NCBI GenBank assembly: GCA_009602725.1
Contig: WELB01000224.1
Span: 179,682 to 202,915 of the forward strand
From: Spirogloea muscicola
Lineage: Eukaryota > Streptophyta > Zygnematophyceae > Spirogloeales > Spirogloeaceae
DNA: 23,234 bases
Direction: 5' to 3'
Each line of letters opens with the position of its first letter. Position 1 is the stretch's first letter. The notes under the pieces are model-generated. The model saw nothing but the letters and a program-made list of their open reading frames with translations. It did no database searches and was not told the origin of the DNA. This document shows positions 1-7,509 of this stretch, in pieces. Made by a program: the position numbers and the translations under genes.

Positions 1-222
1 CTCTGCCGGCACGAAGGTGCAGCGCCCGGGCCATGGACCTCTGCAGCGAGACGGCCAGGCGCATTCGATACACTTGCGCCAGCGACCCGGCTGCAGGGAA
101 GTCAACCGGCTCCCCATGGAAGCGCCGGGCGATGGTGTGGCGGGCGAGTTGGGTGAGCAGCTCGAGCCACCGAGCGCCCAGCGCCCCATGTGTGTCGATG
201 GCCAACGGGAAGAACTCGTCTT
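1..222 (-). mobile_element. LINE 3'-end fragment (reverse transcriptase C-terminal tail)
   Basis: The minus strand reads open from about 222 to the window edge. It encodes the same tail seen repeatedly in this window: a DEFFPLAIDTHGALG-like start, then LARH...ARR, then a YRMRLAVSLQRSMARALHLR block. Proteins ending in a K-Y...FVPL..D..GALG motif followed by an L..RLSVALQR-type helix are characteristic of the C-terminus of non-LTR retrotransposon polyproteins (family knowledge). Only this extreme 3' part is present, as expected for a 5'-truncated copy. It abuts a plus-strand tail fragment at about 225-245, so this is a junction of two opposite copies. Confidence 0.6.
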
Positions 223-320
223 CCCGCTTAGCAGAGGTTACTGAGTGATTCGTAGCTGCTTTGTTTCTCTGTGTGCTTGTTTATCTTAGCGCGTCCCCTG
301 GCCCCCTTCCCTTCTGTCGG

Positions 321-545
321 CCTGTTTGCAGCGTGCTCAGGCTAGTGCCTTGTCACCAGAAAGCTGGGCGAGCTCTAGTAGGTGGCAGAAGGGCTCCGTT
401 CCTGGCATCTAGTATTCATGCATCGAGTAGTGACCTTTATGTTTTGACCCGTGGTTATTGAGCGGGTCAATCTGCTGTAGGTTATGTAGATATTTAGATG
501 TGCTTGCCTTTGTACCTGGCCATTTGGCCGACATTTCTTTCTAAT
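321..545 (+). repeat. Dispersed repeat X, copy 1 (empty-site reference)
   Basis: This stretch matches 11176-11465 with only scattered differences, and part of it recurs at 698-860. It contains a short palindrome, TTGACCCG at 444-451 and CGGGTCAA at 463-470. It matters because it shows the uninterrupted sequence at two positions (GGTGGCAGAAGGGCTCC near 391 and GCCTTTGTACCTGGCC near 506) where the other copies carry hairpin-element insertions. No coding capacity is recognised, and its own class is unknown. Confidence 0.7.
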
Positions 546-556
546 ACACGATCTCT

Positions 557-677
557 CCTTCTCGTACTCTGTTCATTCTTTTTTGGGCTGGCTTTTCCAG
601 CCTCTATTCTCAATAGGCGAGCACTTCTCCTTGCTGGAAAAGCCAGCCCAAAAAAGAATGAACAGAGGACGAGAAGG
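557..677. repeat. Foldback of two opposed hairpin-element copies
   Basis: The left arm (557-601) and right arm (633-677) are near-perfect inverted complements of about 44 bases with roughly one mismatch, separated by a 31-base spacer that reads CTATTCTCAATAGGCGAGCA. The arms include the family lead-in (GTTCATTCTTTTTTGGGCTGG) and the small GGGCTGG/CCAGCC stem. It looks like a plus copy joined to a partial minus copy of the hairpin element. It would form a very stable cruciform or hairpin. Confidence 0.8.
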
Positions 678-739
678 GGGCCAGCGCTTCCCCTGGCTGT
701 AGGTCATGTAGATCTTTAGATGGGCTTGCCTTTGTACTT

Positions 740-811
740 CTTTTGGATTTTGTCCATTCTTTTTTGGCTGGCTTCTGCCAGCCCCTCTCTTCTATGGGCG
801 AGCTCATCTTC
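740..811 (+). mobile_element. Hairpin element, type B, with 9-bp target-site duplication
   Basis: A 72-bp insertion in repeat X. TTTGTACTT stands on both sides (731-739 and 812-820), while the uninterrupted copies near 506 and 11430 have the motif once. The insert carries the lead-in TTGTCCATTCTTTTTTGG, the stem GGCTGG...CCAGCC, and the type B 3' end CCTCTCTTCTATGGGCGAG...CATCTTC. There is no terminal inverted repeat and no coding sequence. Confidence 0.75.
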
Positions 812-893
812 TTTGTACTTGGCCATTTGGCCTACATTTGTTTCTTATACCCGAAATTATATTCTCGTCCTTCGCTTATTCTTTTTTGGGCTG

Positions 894-996
894 GCTTTTC
901 CAACCCCTATTCTCAATGGGCGAGCACTTTCTTCGCCAGGGGAAGCGCTAAGAAAAGAAGAAAGTGCTCGCCCATTGAGCATAGGGGCTGGAAAAG
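894..996. repeat. Foldback of type B hairpin elements
   Basis: The plus arm (about 894-934) and minus arm (about 957-996) are inverted copies of the type B 3' half, including TCAATGGGCGAGCAC. They are separated by a 22-base spacer containing GCCAGGGGAAGCGCTAAG, itself a fragment of the region usually found upstream of the element. This is a head-to-head arrangement similar to that at 557-677. Confidence 0.7.
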
Positions 997-1003
997 AGGA
1001 AGC

Positions 1004-1045
1004 GCGGCCAGATTGACTGGTGGCTGCGAAAGGCAGCCCAAAGCA
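1004..1045 (-). repeat. Hairpin element, type A, minus copy
   Basis: This is the reverse complement of the type A 3' half: GCGGCCAGATTGACTGGTGG followed by GGCTGC...GCAGCCC. One stem base pair differs from the consensus GGCTGG, but the opposite arm is changed to match (GGCTGC/GCAGCC). The change is therefore compensatory, hinting that the stem itself is maintained or was copied as RNA. Confidence 0.6.
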
Positions 1046-1106
1046 GAATTGAAAACACAACGCCCGGGCGAAGACCTCTGCCGCAAGACGGACAATAAAC
1101 CGCGGC

Positions 1107-1160
1107 CAGATTGACTGGTGGCTGGGAAAGGCCAGCCCTAAGGAATGGACAAGATCCGAA
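1107..1160 (-). repeat. Hairpin element, type A, minus copy
   Basis: A second minus type A copy about 60 bases beyond the first, with GCGGCCAGATTGACTGGTGG, GGCTGGGAAAGGCCAGCC and then AAGGAATGGACAAG, the complement of the CTTGTCCATTC lead-in. No flanking duplication was found. Confidence 0.6.
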
Positions 1161-1223
1161 GGAGCCGGAGTGCGAAGGACTAGGACTAAGACATCAGCCA
1201 GGGAACGCTCAGTGAAAAGAAAG

Positions 1224-1275
1224 AAAGTGCTCGCCCATTGAGAATAGGGGCTGGAAAAGCCAGCCCATGAAAAGT
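1224..1275 (-). repeat. Hairpin element, type B, minus copy
   Basis: It reads AAGTGCTCGCCCATTGAGAA, then GGGGCTGGAAAAGCCAGCCC, then a diverged complement of the lead-in. Immediately beyond it lies GGACGAGAAGGGGGCCAGGG, the complement of the sequence that commonly precedes type B copies. Confidence 0.65.
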
Positions 1276-1353
1276 CAACAAAGGACGAGAAGGGGGCCAG
1301 GGGAAGCGCTAAGAAAAACAAGCACACAAAGAAACAAAGCAGCTATGGATCAC

Positions 1354-1690
1354 TCAGTAACCTCTGCTAAGCAGCCTCAGGTCAGAGACGCTAGGCTCCT
1401 GGAAGTTTGTCCCCTGGCCAGAGCCAGAGGCAGCAGCGAGGGCTCTGCCGGCCCGCAGGTGCAGCGCGCGGGACATTGACCGCTGCAGCGAGACGGCCAA
1501 GCGCATCCGGTACACCTGCGCTAGCGACACGGCTGCAGGAAAGTCCACCGGCTCCCCATGGAAGCGACGGGCGATGGCGTGGCGGGCGAGCTGGGTGAGC
1601 AATTCGAGCCACCGAGCGCCCAACGCCCCATGCGTGTCAATCGCCAGCCGGGTGAACTCGTCTACCCGCGGATGGTTGGCGTACTTGAGC
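1354..1690 (-). mobile_element. LINE 3'-end copy with intact tail and stop
   Basis: The minus strand reads KELKYANHPRVDEF from about 1690, then a THGALGARWLELL block, an RMRLAVSLQRSMSRALHL block, and ends SVSDLRLLSRGY-stop at 1354. The K..KY...DEF..LA.D..GALG pattern is the recognisable end of a reverse transcriptase polyprotein (family knowledge). About 110 residues are open, and everything upstream is missing. It is one of the two best-preserved tails in the window and a good probe for finding the full-length parent. Confidence 0.65.
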
Positions 1691-1724
1691 TCTTTAAAGA
1701 AAGAGCCCCGTGAAAATGCTCAGT

Positions 1725-1945
1725 AACCTCTAGTCAGGAGATGCAAGTCTGAGTAGCTAGCCGGCGGAAAGACGTCGCCCGTGACGGAAGCCGGAGGCCG
1801 CCGCCCAAGCTCGGGCTGCGTGCAAGTGAACGGCGAAGGCAAGGGACCGCTGCATCGAGACGATGGCCAAACGCATTCGGAAGACTTGAGCGAGGGACCC
1901 GGCGACGTAGACGGAGGTCTACGGCAGACGGACGGTGGGCGCAAA
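1725..1945 (-). mobile_element. LINE 3'-end copy, second subfamily, minus
   Basis: The minus strand carries the diverged tail (CGAATGCGTTTGGCC, LQRSLAFAVHL-like coding, then a GFR.GDVFPPASYSDLHLLTRGY-type end). An in-frame reading is broken near the QR block. It abuts a plus-strand tail fragment starting at 1953, so two opposite copies are fused here. Confidence 0.55.
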
Positions 1946-1952
1946 GGAACGG

Positions 1953-2015
1953 AAATACTCGGACCACCCGGTGGGAGACGAGTTTATTCCAATGGCAGTT
2001 GACGTGCACGGAGCT
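1953..2015 (+). mobile_element. LINE tail fragment, plus strand
   Basis: The plus strand reads KYSDHPVGDEFIPMAVDVHG, matching the KAAKHSDHPPADEFVPLAVD stretch of the 7510-8229 copy but in the opposite orientation to the neighbouring minus copy. Only about 21 codons remain before the sequence switches to a retroelement 3'-tail at about 2018. Confidence 0.55.
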
Positions 2016-2111
2016 TTTGTGTGCTTGTTTGTCCTAGCGCTTCCCCTGGCCCCCTTCTCGTACTCTGTTCATTCTTTTTTGGGCTAGCTTTTCCAGCCCC
2101 TATCCTCCCCT

Positions 2112-2257
2112 GGCCGTCTCGATGCAGCGGTCCCTCGCCTTCGCGGTTCACTTGCGCGCAGGCCGAGCTTTGGCGGCGGCCTCCGGCTTCCGTCAGGGCG
2201 ACGTCTTTCCACCAGCTAGCTACTCGGATCTGCATCTCCTGTCTAGAGGTTACTGAG
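2112..2257 (+). mobile_element. LINE 3'-end copy, plus
   Basis: Plus-strand codons give SMQRSLAFAVHLRAGRALAA and end in YSDLHLLSRGY-stop near 2257. The copy is truncated at its 5' side, where it joins a hairpin element cut off at CCCCTATCCTCC. Confidence 0.6.
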
Positions 2258-2311
2258 CGTTCCCTGGCTGATGTCTTAGTCCTAGTCGTTCGCACTCAAG
2301 CTCCCTCAGAC

Positions 2312-2370
2312 CTTGTCCATTCTTTTGGGCTGGCCTTTCCCAGCCACCAGTCAATCTGGCCGCGCTTTCT
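2312..2370 (+). repeat. Hairpin element, type A, plus copy
   Basis: CTTGTCCATTCTTTTGGG is followed by GGCTGGCCTTTCCCAGCC and the type A 3' end, CACCAGTCAATCTGGCCGCG. It closely resembles the 10936-10993 copy, but no flanking duplication is evident. Confidence 0.7.
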
Positions 2371-2400
2371 CTATCCTCAATGGGCGAGCACTTTCCTTTT

Positions 2401-2625
2401 TCTGCTATTCACACACTTGCTTCACCGCCTTGCTCGGCGTGCAGCGGCCCGCCGCCTTGGGCAGCAGGGCGAGCAGCCCGGCTTCAATGTCGCCGGGTCC
2501 CTCGCTCAGGTCTTCCGAATGCGTTTGGGCATCTCGATGCAGCGGTCTCTTGCCTTCGCGGTTCACTTGCGCGCAGCCCGAGCTTTGGCGGCGGCCTCCG
2601 GTTTCCGTTAGGGCGACGTCTTTCC
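2401..2625 (+). mobile_element. LINE 3'-end copy, plus
   Basis: The open plus frame gives LLHRLARRAAARRLGQQGEQ, VAGSLAQVFRMRLGISMQRS and RALAAASGFR, then stops. It belongs to the same tail family as 8366-8612 (the LGQQGE/GSRA segment is shared). It ends abruptly at about 2625 and continues directly into another copy. Confidence 0.6.
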
Positions 2626-2631
2626 AAGTGT

Positions 2632-2795
2632 ATCGAATGCGCCTGGCCGTCTCGCTGCAGAGGTCTATGGCCCGGGCGTTGCACCTTCGTGCCGGCAGAG
2701 CCCTCGCTGCTGCTTCTGGCTCTGGCCAGGGGACCCACTTCAACGAGCCTAGCATCTCCGACCTGCGGCTGCTTAGCAGAGGTTGCTGAGTGATT
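2632..2795 (+). mobile_element. LINE 3'-end copy, plus
   Basis: The plus strand encodes VYRMRLAVSLQRSMARALHL and ends ISDLRLLSRGC-stop at about 2789. After the stop comes the usual 3' tail GTGATTCGTAGCTGCTTTG, then sequence leading to a type B hairpin. The order 'tail, stop, 3' tail, hairpin' recurs at 8800-8945. Confidence 0.6.
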
Positions 2796-2844
2796 CGTAG
2801 CTGCTTTGTTTCTGTTTCTTAGCGCGTCCCCTGGCCCCCTTCTC

Positions 2845-2915
2845 GTGTTCTGTTCATTCTTTTTCGGGCTGGTTTTTCCAGCCCCTATTCTCAATGGGCG
2901 AGCACTTGCTTCAAG
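2845..2915 (+). repeat. Hairpin element, type B, plus copy
   Basis: GTTCATTCTTTTTCGGGCTG, a stem closed by CCAGCC, then CCCTATTCTCAATGGGCGAG and CACTTGCTTC. It sits downstream of a LINE tail and is followed by another short LINE-tail remnant (about 2911-2965). Confidence 0.65.
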
Positions 2916-3049
2916 GAGCCTAGCGTCTCCGACCTGAGGCTGCTTAGCAGGGGTTACTGAGTGATCCGTAGCTGGTTTGTTTCTTTATGTTGCTGTTTTT
3001 CTGGCCGCGCTTCTTAATTTCTATGCGCTTCCCCTGGCCCCCTTCTCGT

Positions 3050-3116
3050 CCTTTGTTGATTCTTTTTTGGGCTGGCTTTTCCAGCCCCTATTCTCAATGG
3101 GCGAGCACTTTCTTCT
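3050..3116 (+). repeat. Hairpin element, type B, plus copy
   Basis: This is one of the cleanest type B copies: TTGTTGATTCTTTTTTGGGC, the stem, CTATTCTCAATGGGCGAGCA and the 3' end CTTTCTTC. A LINE-tail remnant (CCGGCTAGCTACTCAGACTT) follows directly from about 3118. Confidence 0.65.
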
Positions 3117-3221
3117 TTCCGCCGGCTAGCTACTCAGACTTGCATCTCCTGACTAGAAGTCACTAAGCGTTCCCTGGCTGATGTCTTAGTCCTAGTCCTT
3201 CGCACTTCGGCTCCTTCAGAC

Positions 3222-3282
3222 CTTGTCCATTCCTTTGGGCTGGCCTTTCCCAGCCACCAGTCAATCTGGCCGCGCTTTCTGC
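3222..3282 (+). repeat. Hairpin element, type A, plus copy
   Basis: CCTTGTCCATTCCTTTGGGC, GGCTGGCCTTTCCCAGCC, then CACCAGTCAATCTGGCCGCG. It is fused at its 3' end to a LINE-tail fragment reading GCCGCAAGACGGCCAGGCGC in the minus sense. Confidence 0.65.
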
Positions 3283-3589
3283 CGCAAGACGGCCAGGCGC
3301 ATACGAGGAGAGTAACCTTCTATGGCCGTTTGGACCTCGTCCGTCTTTTCTTCTTTCTAGGCTGGCTTTTTACACAGCCCCCCGTGACATAACCTCACTG
3401 GTTAGAAAGAGCTCTCCCGCAGAGAGAGAAGGCGCGCGGAGCGCATGGAAAAGCGGCTGCTGATATTAAAAATCGGCTGTAAACTGCCAGCCAGATGCAT
3501 ACAGGTGTTCATGACGGAGCCAAAGGCTAGGCAGACAGGGCGCCCTCAATACCCCCGTGTCAGCAGTAGGAAGTCAGATGAGCTGAGGG

Positions 3590-3933
3590 GAGGAAGAGCA
3601 ACCCCGCTGCGCAAACCAGAGGCTGCTGCAAGGGCGCGACCAGCCCGGCGATGCAAAGCAATCGCCTGGGACCGCTGTAGGGACATAGACAAGCGCATAC
3701 GGTAGCAGACACAAGACCCAAAGGCACCGAGCCACCGGGAAGGGCTGCACCCCGTTCCCGGCGACGCTGGTCAGCTTGAGAGGCCAGCAGCGAAACACGA
3801 GGACCACTGACCCCCGTAACACCCGTGGATGTCCATGGCCAGGGAGAAGGCGCGCGGTGCGCAGGGGGTAAAAGGTGTCACCCGCCGGGTGGTCCTTGTA
3901 CTTGTTCAACTTCGTCTGTTCGGCCACCTTCAC
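3590..3933 (-). mobile_element. Diverged LINE 3'-end copy, minus
   Basis: Near 3933 the minus strand reads KLNKYKDHPAGDTFYPL. Towards 3600 it reads YRMRLSMSLQRSQAIALHRR and RALAAASGLRSG. The middle is shifted and scrambled. It is an older or separate subfamily member: the tail architecture is clear, but residues differ from the 1354 and 7510 copies. Confidence 0.5.
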
Positions 3934-4014
3934 AGCATAGCCGGTCTCAGGGAAAGAAGGGAGGCCAGTTCAAGCCAATCCAGTGTTCAGGCAGAGTCTA
4001 GTGCAAATTAAACA

Positions 4015-4165
4015 AGGGTAGGGGCTGGGAAGGCCAGCCTAAAAAGAATTTGTTAGGACCCGGAGGCAGCAGGCAAGGCGCGTAGTGCATGGGCAAAACG
4101 AAGGAACGCTGCAGGGAGGTAGCAAGGCGCATCCTGTGCACCCGAGCAAGCGACCCGACCGCTTG
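4015..4165 (-). mobile_element. Hairpin plus decayed LINE tail, minus
   Basis: A GGGGCTGGGAAGGCCAGCCT hairpin (about 4020-4040) is followed by a minus-strand tail remnant reading VGSLARVHRMRLATSLQRSF. It marks the edge of the left repeat bed, and the transposon-derived signal ends by about 4165. Confidence 0.5.
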
Positions 4166-4691
4166 AAGCCAGCTGCTCGAAGTATGGGACATGTTGTAGA
4201 GTATCTCTTCAAAGCACAGATTTATGTCGTATATCAACAGATTACGAGCTGTGAACCAAGATAATCGAGGTAAAAGTGGAGCGGGCACTGATGGAGTAAA
4301 CAGCACTTCCATAACCGAACATTACTCTCCTCCATTGACTTTGTGGAAGTCACTATACGATCAATCACAAGCATGTGGGCGTGCATACTTACTGCAGATG
4401 AAGGTACTGTGAGATCTGTGCTTGCTAGGGAGATGTGTTGATGGAATAAACTGTGATGCCTGAACACTGAGATTTTAGTCTTGTTCAATGTAGCACCCTA
4501 GCAATTGTCATTGTTCTGTACAGCATGTCCATCTGGCCAACTTTGACCAGATATGATACAGACACTCCCACTTGTTACTACCCTACTCTCCCCCTAAAGC
4601 TGCAAAATGCACGTACTCTGAGCACCTCAGCACCTTGTACTCGCACCTCCATGTGCACATTCGGTATCTCTATAGACATCTATAAGGACTT
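4166..4691. other. Intergenic spacer, no feature recognised
   Basis: This AT-richer spacer lies between the repeat bed and the stop codon of the membrane-protein gene. I see no repeat-family match and no convincing coding. Since that gene runs leftwards, its 3' UTR and polyadenylation site should fall here, but I found no clear signal. Confidence 0.4.
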
Positions 4692-6521
4692 TCAAAGGAC
4701 TGGTATGTGGGAGCCATGGTGGTACCCGGCCAGGGCAATCGCGCTGTCATTTCGCCAGTAATGAGGAAGGAAGACGCCAACTTGATTGCACGCTGGCCAC
4801 GTCAACACTCCCAGGCAAAACCAAGAAAGGCTCAGCAGCATCATGCCTTCCATCACCCATCCACCTCTGCTATCTTCCTCGGCTTGGTCTATACTGCCAG
4901 CAAAATTTCCAGTCTCCAAAGATTGACTGCTCTTGGACGCCTCAAACTCATCCTGACCTTCAGTAACGGCATCCTGACGACCAGGAATGGTATCCAGCCC
5001 TGCCGCCCATGCTGTACCTGAAGAGGAGTTGAGTCGCATGCTTTGTGGAACCACTTCCAGGTCAATCTTGCTCTCTTTCCGGGCCTGCACCAAAACGCTC
5101 TCCTGACGCAGAAGCCAGTACACGTTGCCCAACACAACTAGAACAGCAAGGAGGCTGGCTACAAGTGGACCTGTGCTGCCCGTCTGCCAGACGACAATTG
5201 CAGCCATAGTGGCTGAGGTGCCCATACAGAGGACGTTGGACACAACACACGCCCGCTGGAATCCTATCTCCTTCTGATGAGTCTTCTGATGACCCTGCAC
5301 TCCTCCAACCAAAGGAGCCAGTGGCTTTGCCTCTTGCGTATGCTCCTGGTGTGTAGCAACTGGCTCAGGTGACAGAGGCGCTCTCTTGCTTTCCTTATTT
5401 CTGCTTTTCCCTACTTTGCCCTTCTTCCTCTTGACTTTCGGGGCTGGCGGGTCACGAGATTCAGGCAAATGTTCCTTGCTGGTATCTGGAGGAGCCTCTG
5501 CTGCATGGCTTGCCTCTCTGATACCTATACCTGCTTCCGTGTCAGTTCCACTCTGTACTCGCTGTGCATCAGAATCTCCAACTTGTACTACATTCTTTTC
5601 CTCCTGGACACTGACACTGTACTCCGCGCGCAATCTCTCAAATATCTTGGCTGCAGTTGCCAAAGCTTTCACATCGTCCTCAGCTCTGGCTGCGTCTTGC
5701 TTGGCAGACGTCGCCTCACCTTCCATTCTCTTGCGCAGTGCATCGACCTCTTTCAACTGAGTATGCCAAAGCACAACAAACACGATGAGTGTGCTTCAAA
5801 TCCTTTGAGCATTGCATAGAATGCTGATAAGTTGTCCACAAGAGTTCACAAAGAGAGATTATTGGTAAAGAGCTACATAAGTACAACAATAGAGAAAGAA
5901 TAATGCAAGTTGGCAAATCACTCGCAGCAGGCAAGAGCAACTGCAGCTGAACGGGAGCATGTCAAGGAAAGCACCTGGGCACATCTCTCCAATATGTGCT
6001 CCTTCAATCTGCTGCGGTCTTGCAAGGCCTTCTCAAGCTTCTGGAAGATCCTGCTCCTATCCCGCTGGGCCTTGGCAAGCTTTCCTCCCAAGTCCTCCAT
6101 GACCTCCGACATTTCCTGAAGCTCGCGTTCAAGTATCACAAGTTGCGCCCTCGTCTGCCAGGCAGCCAGTGAAGAGTCAGCTTAAAAATTGCACTGTGGG
6201 CTTACTGTGCCAGGACGGCCTTTCATCCACTCTAATTGCTACAAAGCTCGCCTATGCGGCAGCGTCCCGACATCTAGGTCCACAATGAGGTGGCCCCACT
6301 CAGGATGGAGCTGTGTGACACTTAAGGCACTAAGGATGGACCTTGGGCTCCCGGCGAGCAGCAGCAAACGTCCGCAAGGGCCACATGAGCACGCCAACAA
6401 CGGCGGCTGTCACGGTCTTGACCCCAAGGAAGTACCACTGCAGCATCCACCAGCTGGCCATCCTCCAGGGCCACGTGAGTCCGTCAAAGGCTCCGGCTAC
6501 CACCGACAAGATGGCACCCAT
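4692..6521 (-). CDS. Coiled-coil membrane protein of unknown function (3 exons)
   Basis: The model has exons at 6521-6342, 6154-5975 and 5756-4692, all joined in phase 0, for about 474 residues. Acceptors read GGCAG and CTCAG; donors read AAG/GTCC and CAG/GTGC. Residues 1-60 start MGAILSVVAGAFDGL and contain two hydrophobic, Trp-rich segments (LTWPWRMASWWMLQWYF and a Val/Ala-rich one). Residues about 62-180 are a charged, heptad-like coiled coil (ILERELQEMSEVM...; LKEVDALRKRMEGE...). About 227-245 is a Lys/Arg-rich patch (KVKRKKGKVGKSRNKESKR). About 290-335 holds two close transmembrane segments, and about 423-450 a final hydrophobic stretch (MMLLSLSWFCLGVLTW). I do not recognise the family. 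The arrangement suggests an endomembrane tether or organiser, which is inference. No neighbour gives a pathway clue. The start is the first Met of the hydrophobic exon. Confidence 0.72.
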
Positions 6522-6890
6522 GGCTGCTCAGACCGAGCCTGCTCCGAGCTCGCCTTCTGCTTTAGATTGCCGAAGAAGTGCGTGGAAGGTCCTCAGGCGC
6601 TGAAACGCGATACTCCCAGGTCATGCAATAGAAGCCCGTGCTCTGGCTGCGCACGCGCGCCCCTGGCGCGGCAATCCCGTCTTCGGTCGCCAACAGGCCG
6701 AAGGCGGTCCTCTTTTCGCTTCGGGGAGGGACGCCGCCGCCCGACTCCGCCTCTTGCCCGGCAGAAGCGCGGGGCTGCGATGGCGGCGCGCGCGGTGGCC
6801 GCGGCGCGGGCGCGGCGCCTCGCGAGCTGCGGAGGTGCCGCAGGCCTCGTGCGTCGACCAGCACTTCTGGGAGGGCTACTTGCGACGTAG
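6522..6890 (-). promoter_or_regulatory. CpG-rich probable promoter/5' UTR of the membrane-protein gene
   Basis: Directly upstream of the start codon the composition switches to strongly GC- and CpG-rich, peaking at about 6640-6850 with runs such as GCGGCGCGCGCGGTGGCC. Comparable GC-rich stretches precede or cover the 5' ends of the FANCD2 and GNAT genes in this window. The position fits a promoter and 5' UTR. No TATA box or specific site can be assigned. Open frames across it on the plus strand are antisense by-products of the composition. Confidence 0.4.
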
Positions 6891-7024
6891 TCTTGGGTCA
6901 CCGTCCGGATCGATGACGCTGAGAAAGTCGAAGTCTGTCTATCGGTGCCGTTCATTAGCAAACCCCTCGGCCGCCGGTGAACGCAATTTTAGCAGCTGAA
7001 TCGCCGTTTGCGCACGCTCGACAG

Positions 7025-7120
7025 AAGAAGGTGCTCGCCCATTGAGAAGAGGGGGCTGGCAAAGCCAACCCAAAAAGAATGGACAATGTTCAAAGCCAAA
7101 GAAAGAGGTGCTGAAACGGA
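7025..7120 (-). mobile_element. Hairpin element, type B, minus, with 8-bp direct repeats
   Basis: CTCGACAG occurs at 7017-7024 and 7121-7128, bracketing a minus type B copy. In the minus sense the 3' end reads GGCGAGCACCTTCTT and abuts the duplication exactly where the other copies end. The 5' side is longer (96 bp in total). The stem is GGCTGGCAAAGCCAACC with one mispair. Confidence 0.55.
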
Positions 7121-7228
7121 CTCGACAGCTCATGCGCGCCGCCCTCTACGAGGTGGGGCACCGGAGGGAAGGTCGCCGTCGACGGGACGGGCGCTTTCAT
7201 CAAAGATCATTAATTTTAAGGTAAAAGC

Positions 7229-7275
7229 AAGCGCGGCCACATCAACTGGTGGCTGGGAGAGGCCAGCCCAAGGAA
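7229..7275 (-). repeat. Hairpin element, type A, minus copy
   Basis: GCGCGGCCACATCAACTGGT, then GGCTGGGAGAGGCCAGCCC, then AAGGAACGGA. Both the CAGTCAAT-derived segment and the stem have diverged slightly. No clear flanking duplication. Confidence 0.6.
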
Positions 7276-7509
7276 CGGAAAGTGAGGATAGGACCAGTGA
7301 GAAGCGCACCGGAACGGCTGGATGATCAGGGATGCGGGGACCCGGCCGCCTCGGCTTCCCTGCAGAAGAAGTGGCACTCCCAATGGGGGCAAGGGCTGCG
7401 AAAAGCCAGCCCAAAAAGAATTCACAAAGGTTCAGAGGGGCCTAAGAGCGGTGAGCAGCTACAAAGGGGCCTGAGGATGCAATGGTAAAACAGGGGGAGG
7501 ATGGATCAC

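Noticed and set aside
857-1327. 156-codon minus-strand frame rich in Phe, Leu and Ser
   Set aside because: It is a translation of consecutive hairpin elements and their lead-ins, and the hydrophobic look comes from T-rich repeats.
2021-2789. Long overlapping plus-strand frames (196 and 158 codons)
   Set aside because: They run through hairpin elements and several LINE tails in mixed frames. Only the tail segments are meaningful, and those are listed as mobile elements.
6189-6890. 233-codon plus-strand frame
   Set aside because: It is antisense to exon 1 and the GC-rich upstream region of the membrane-protein gene. It is Arg/Pro/Ser-rich without domain signals, and its openness follows from GC content.
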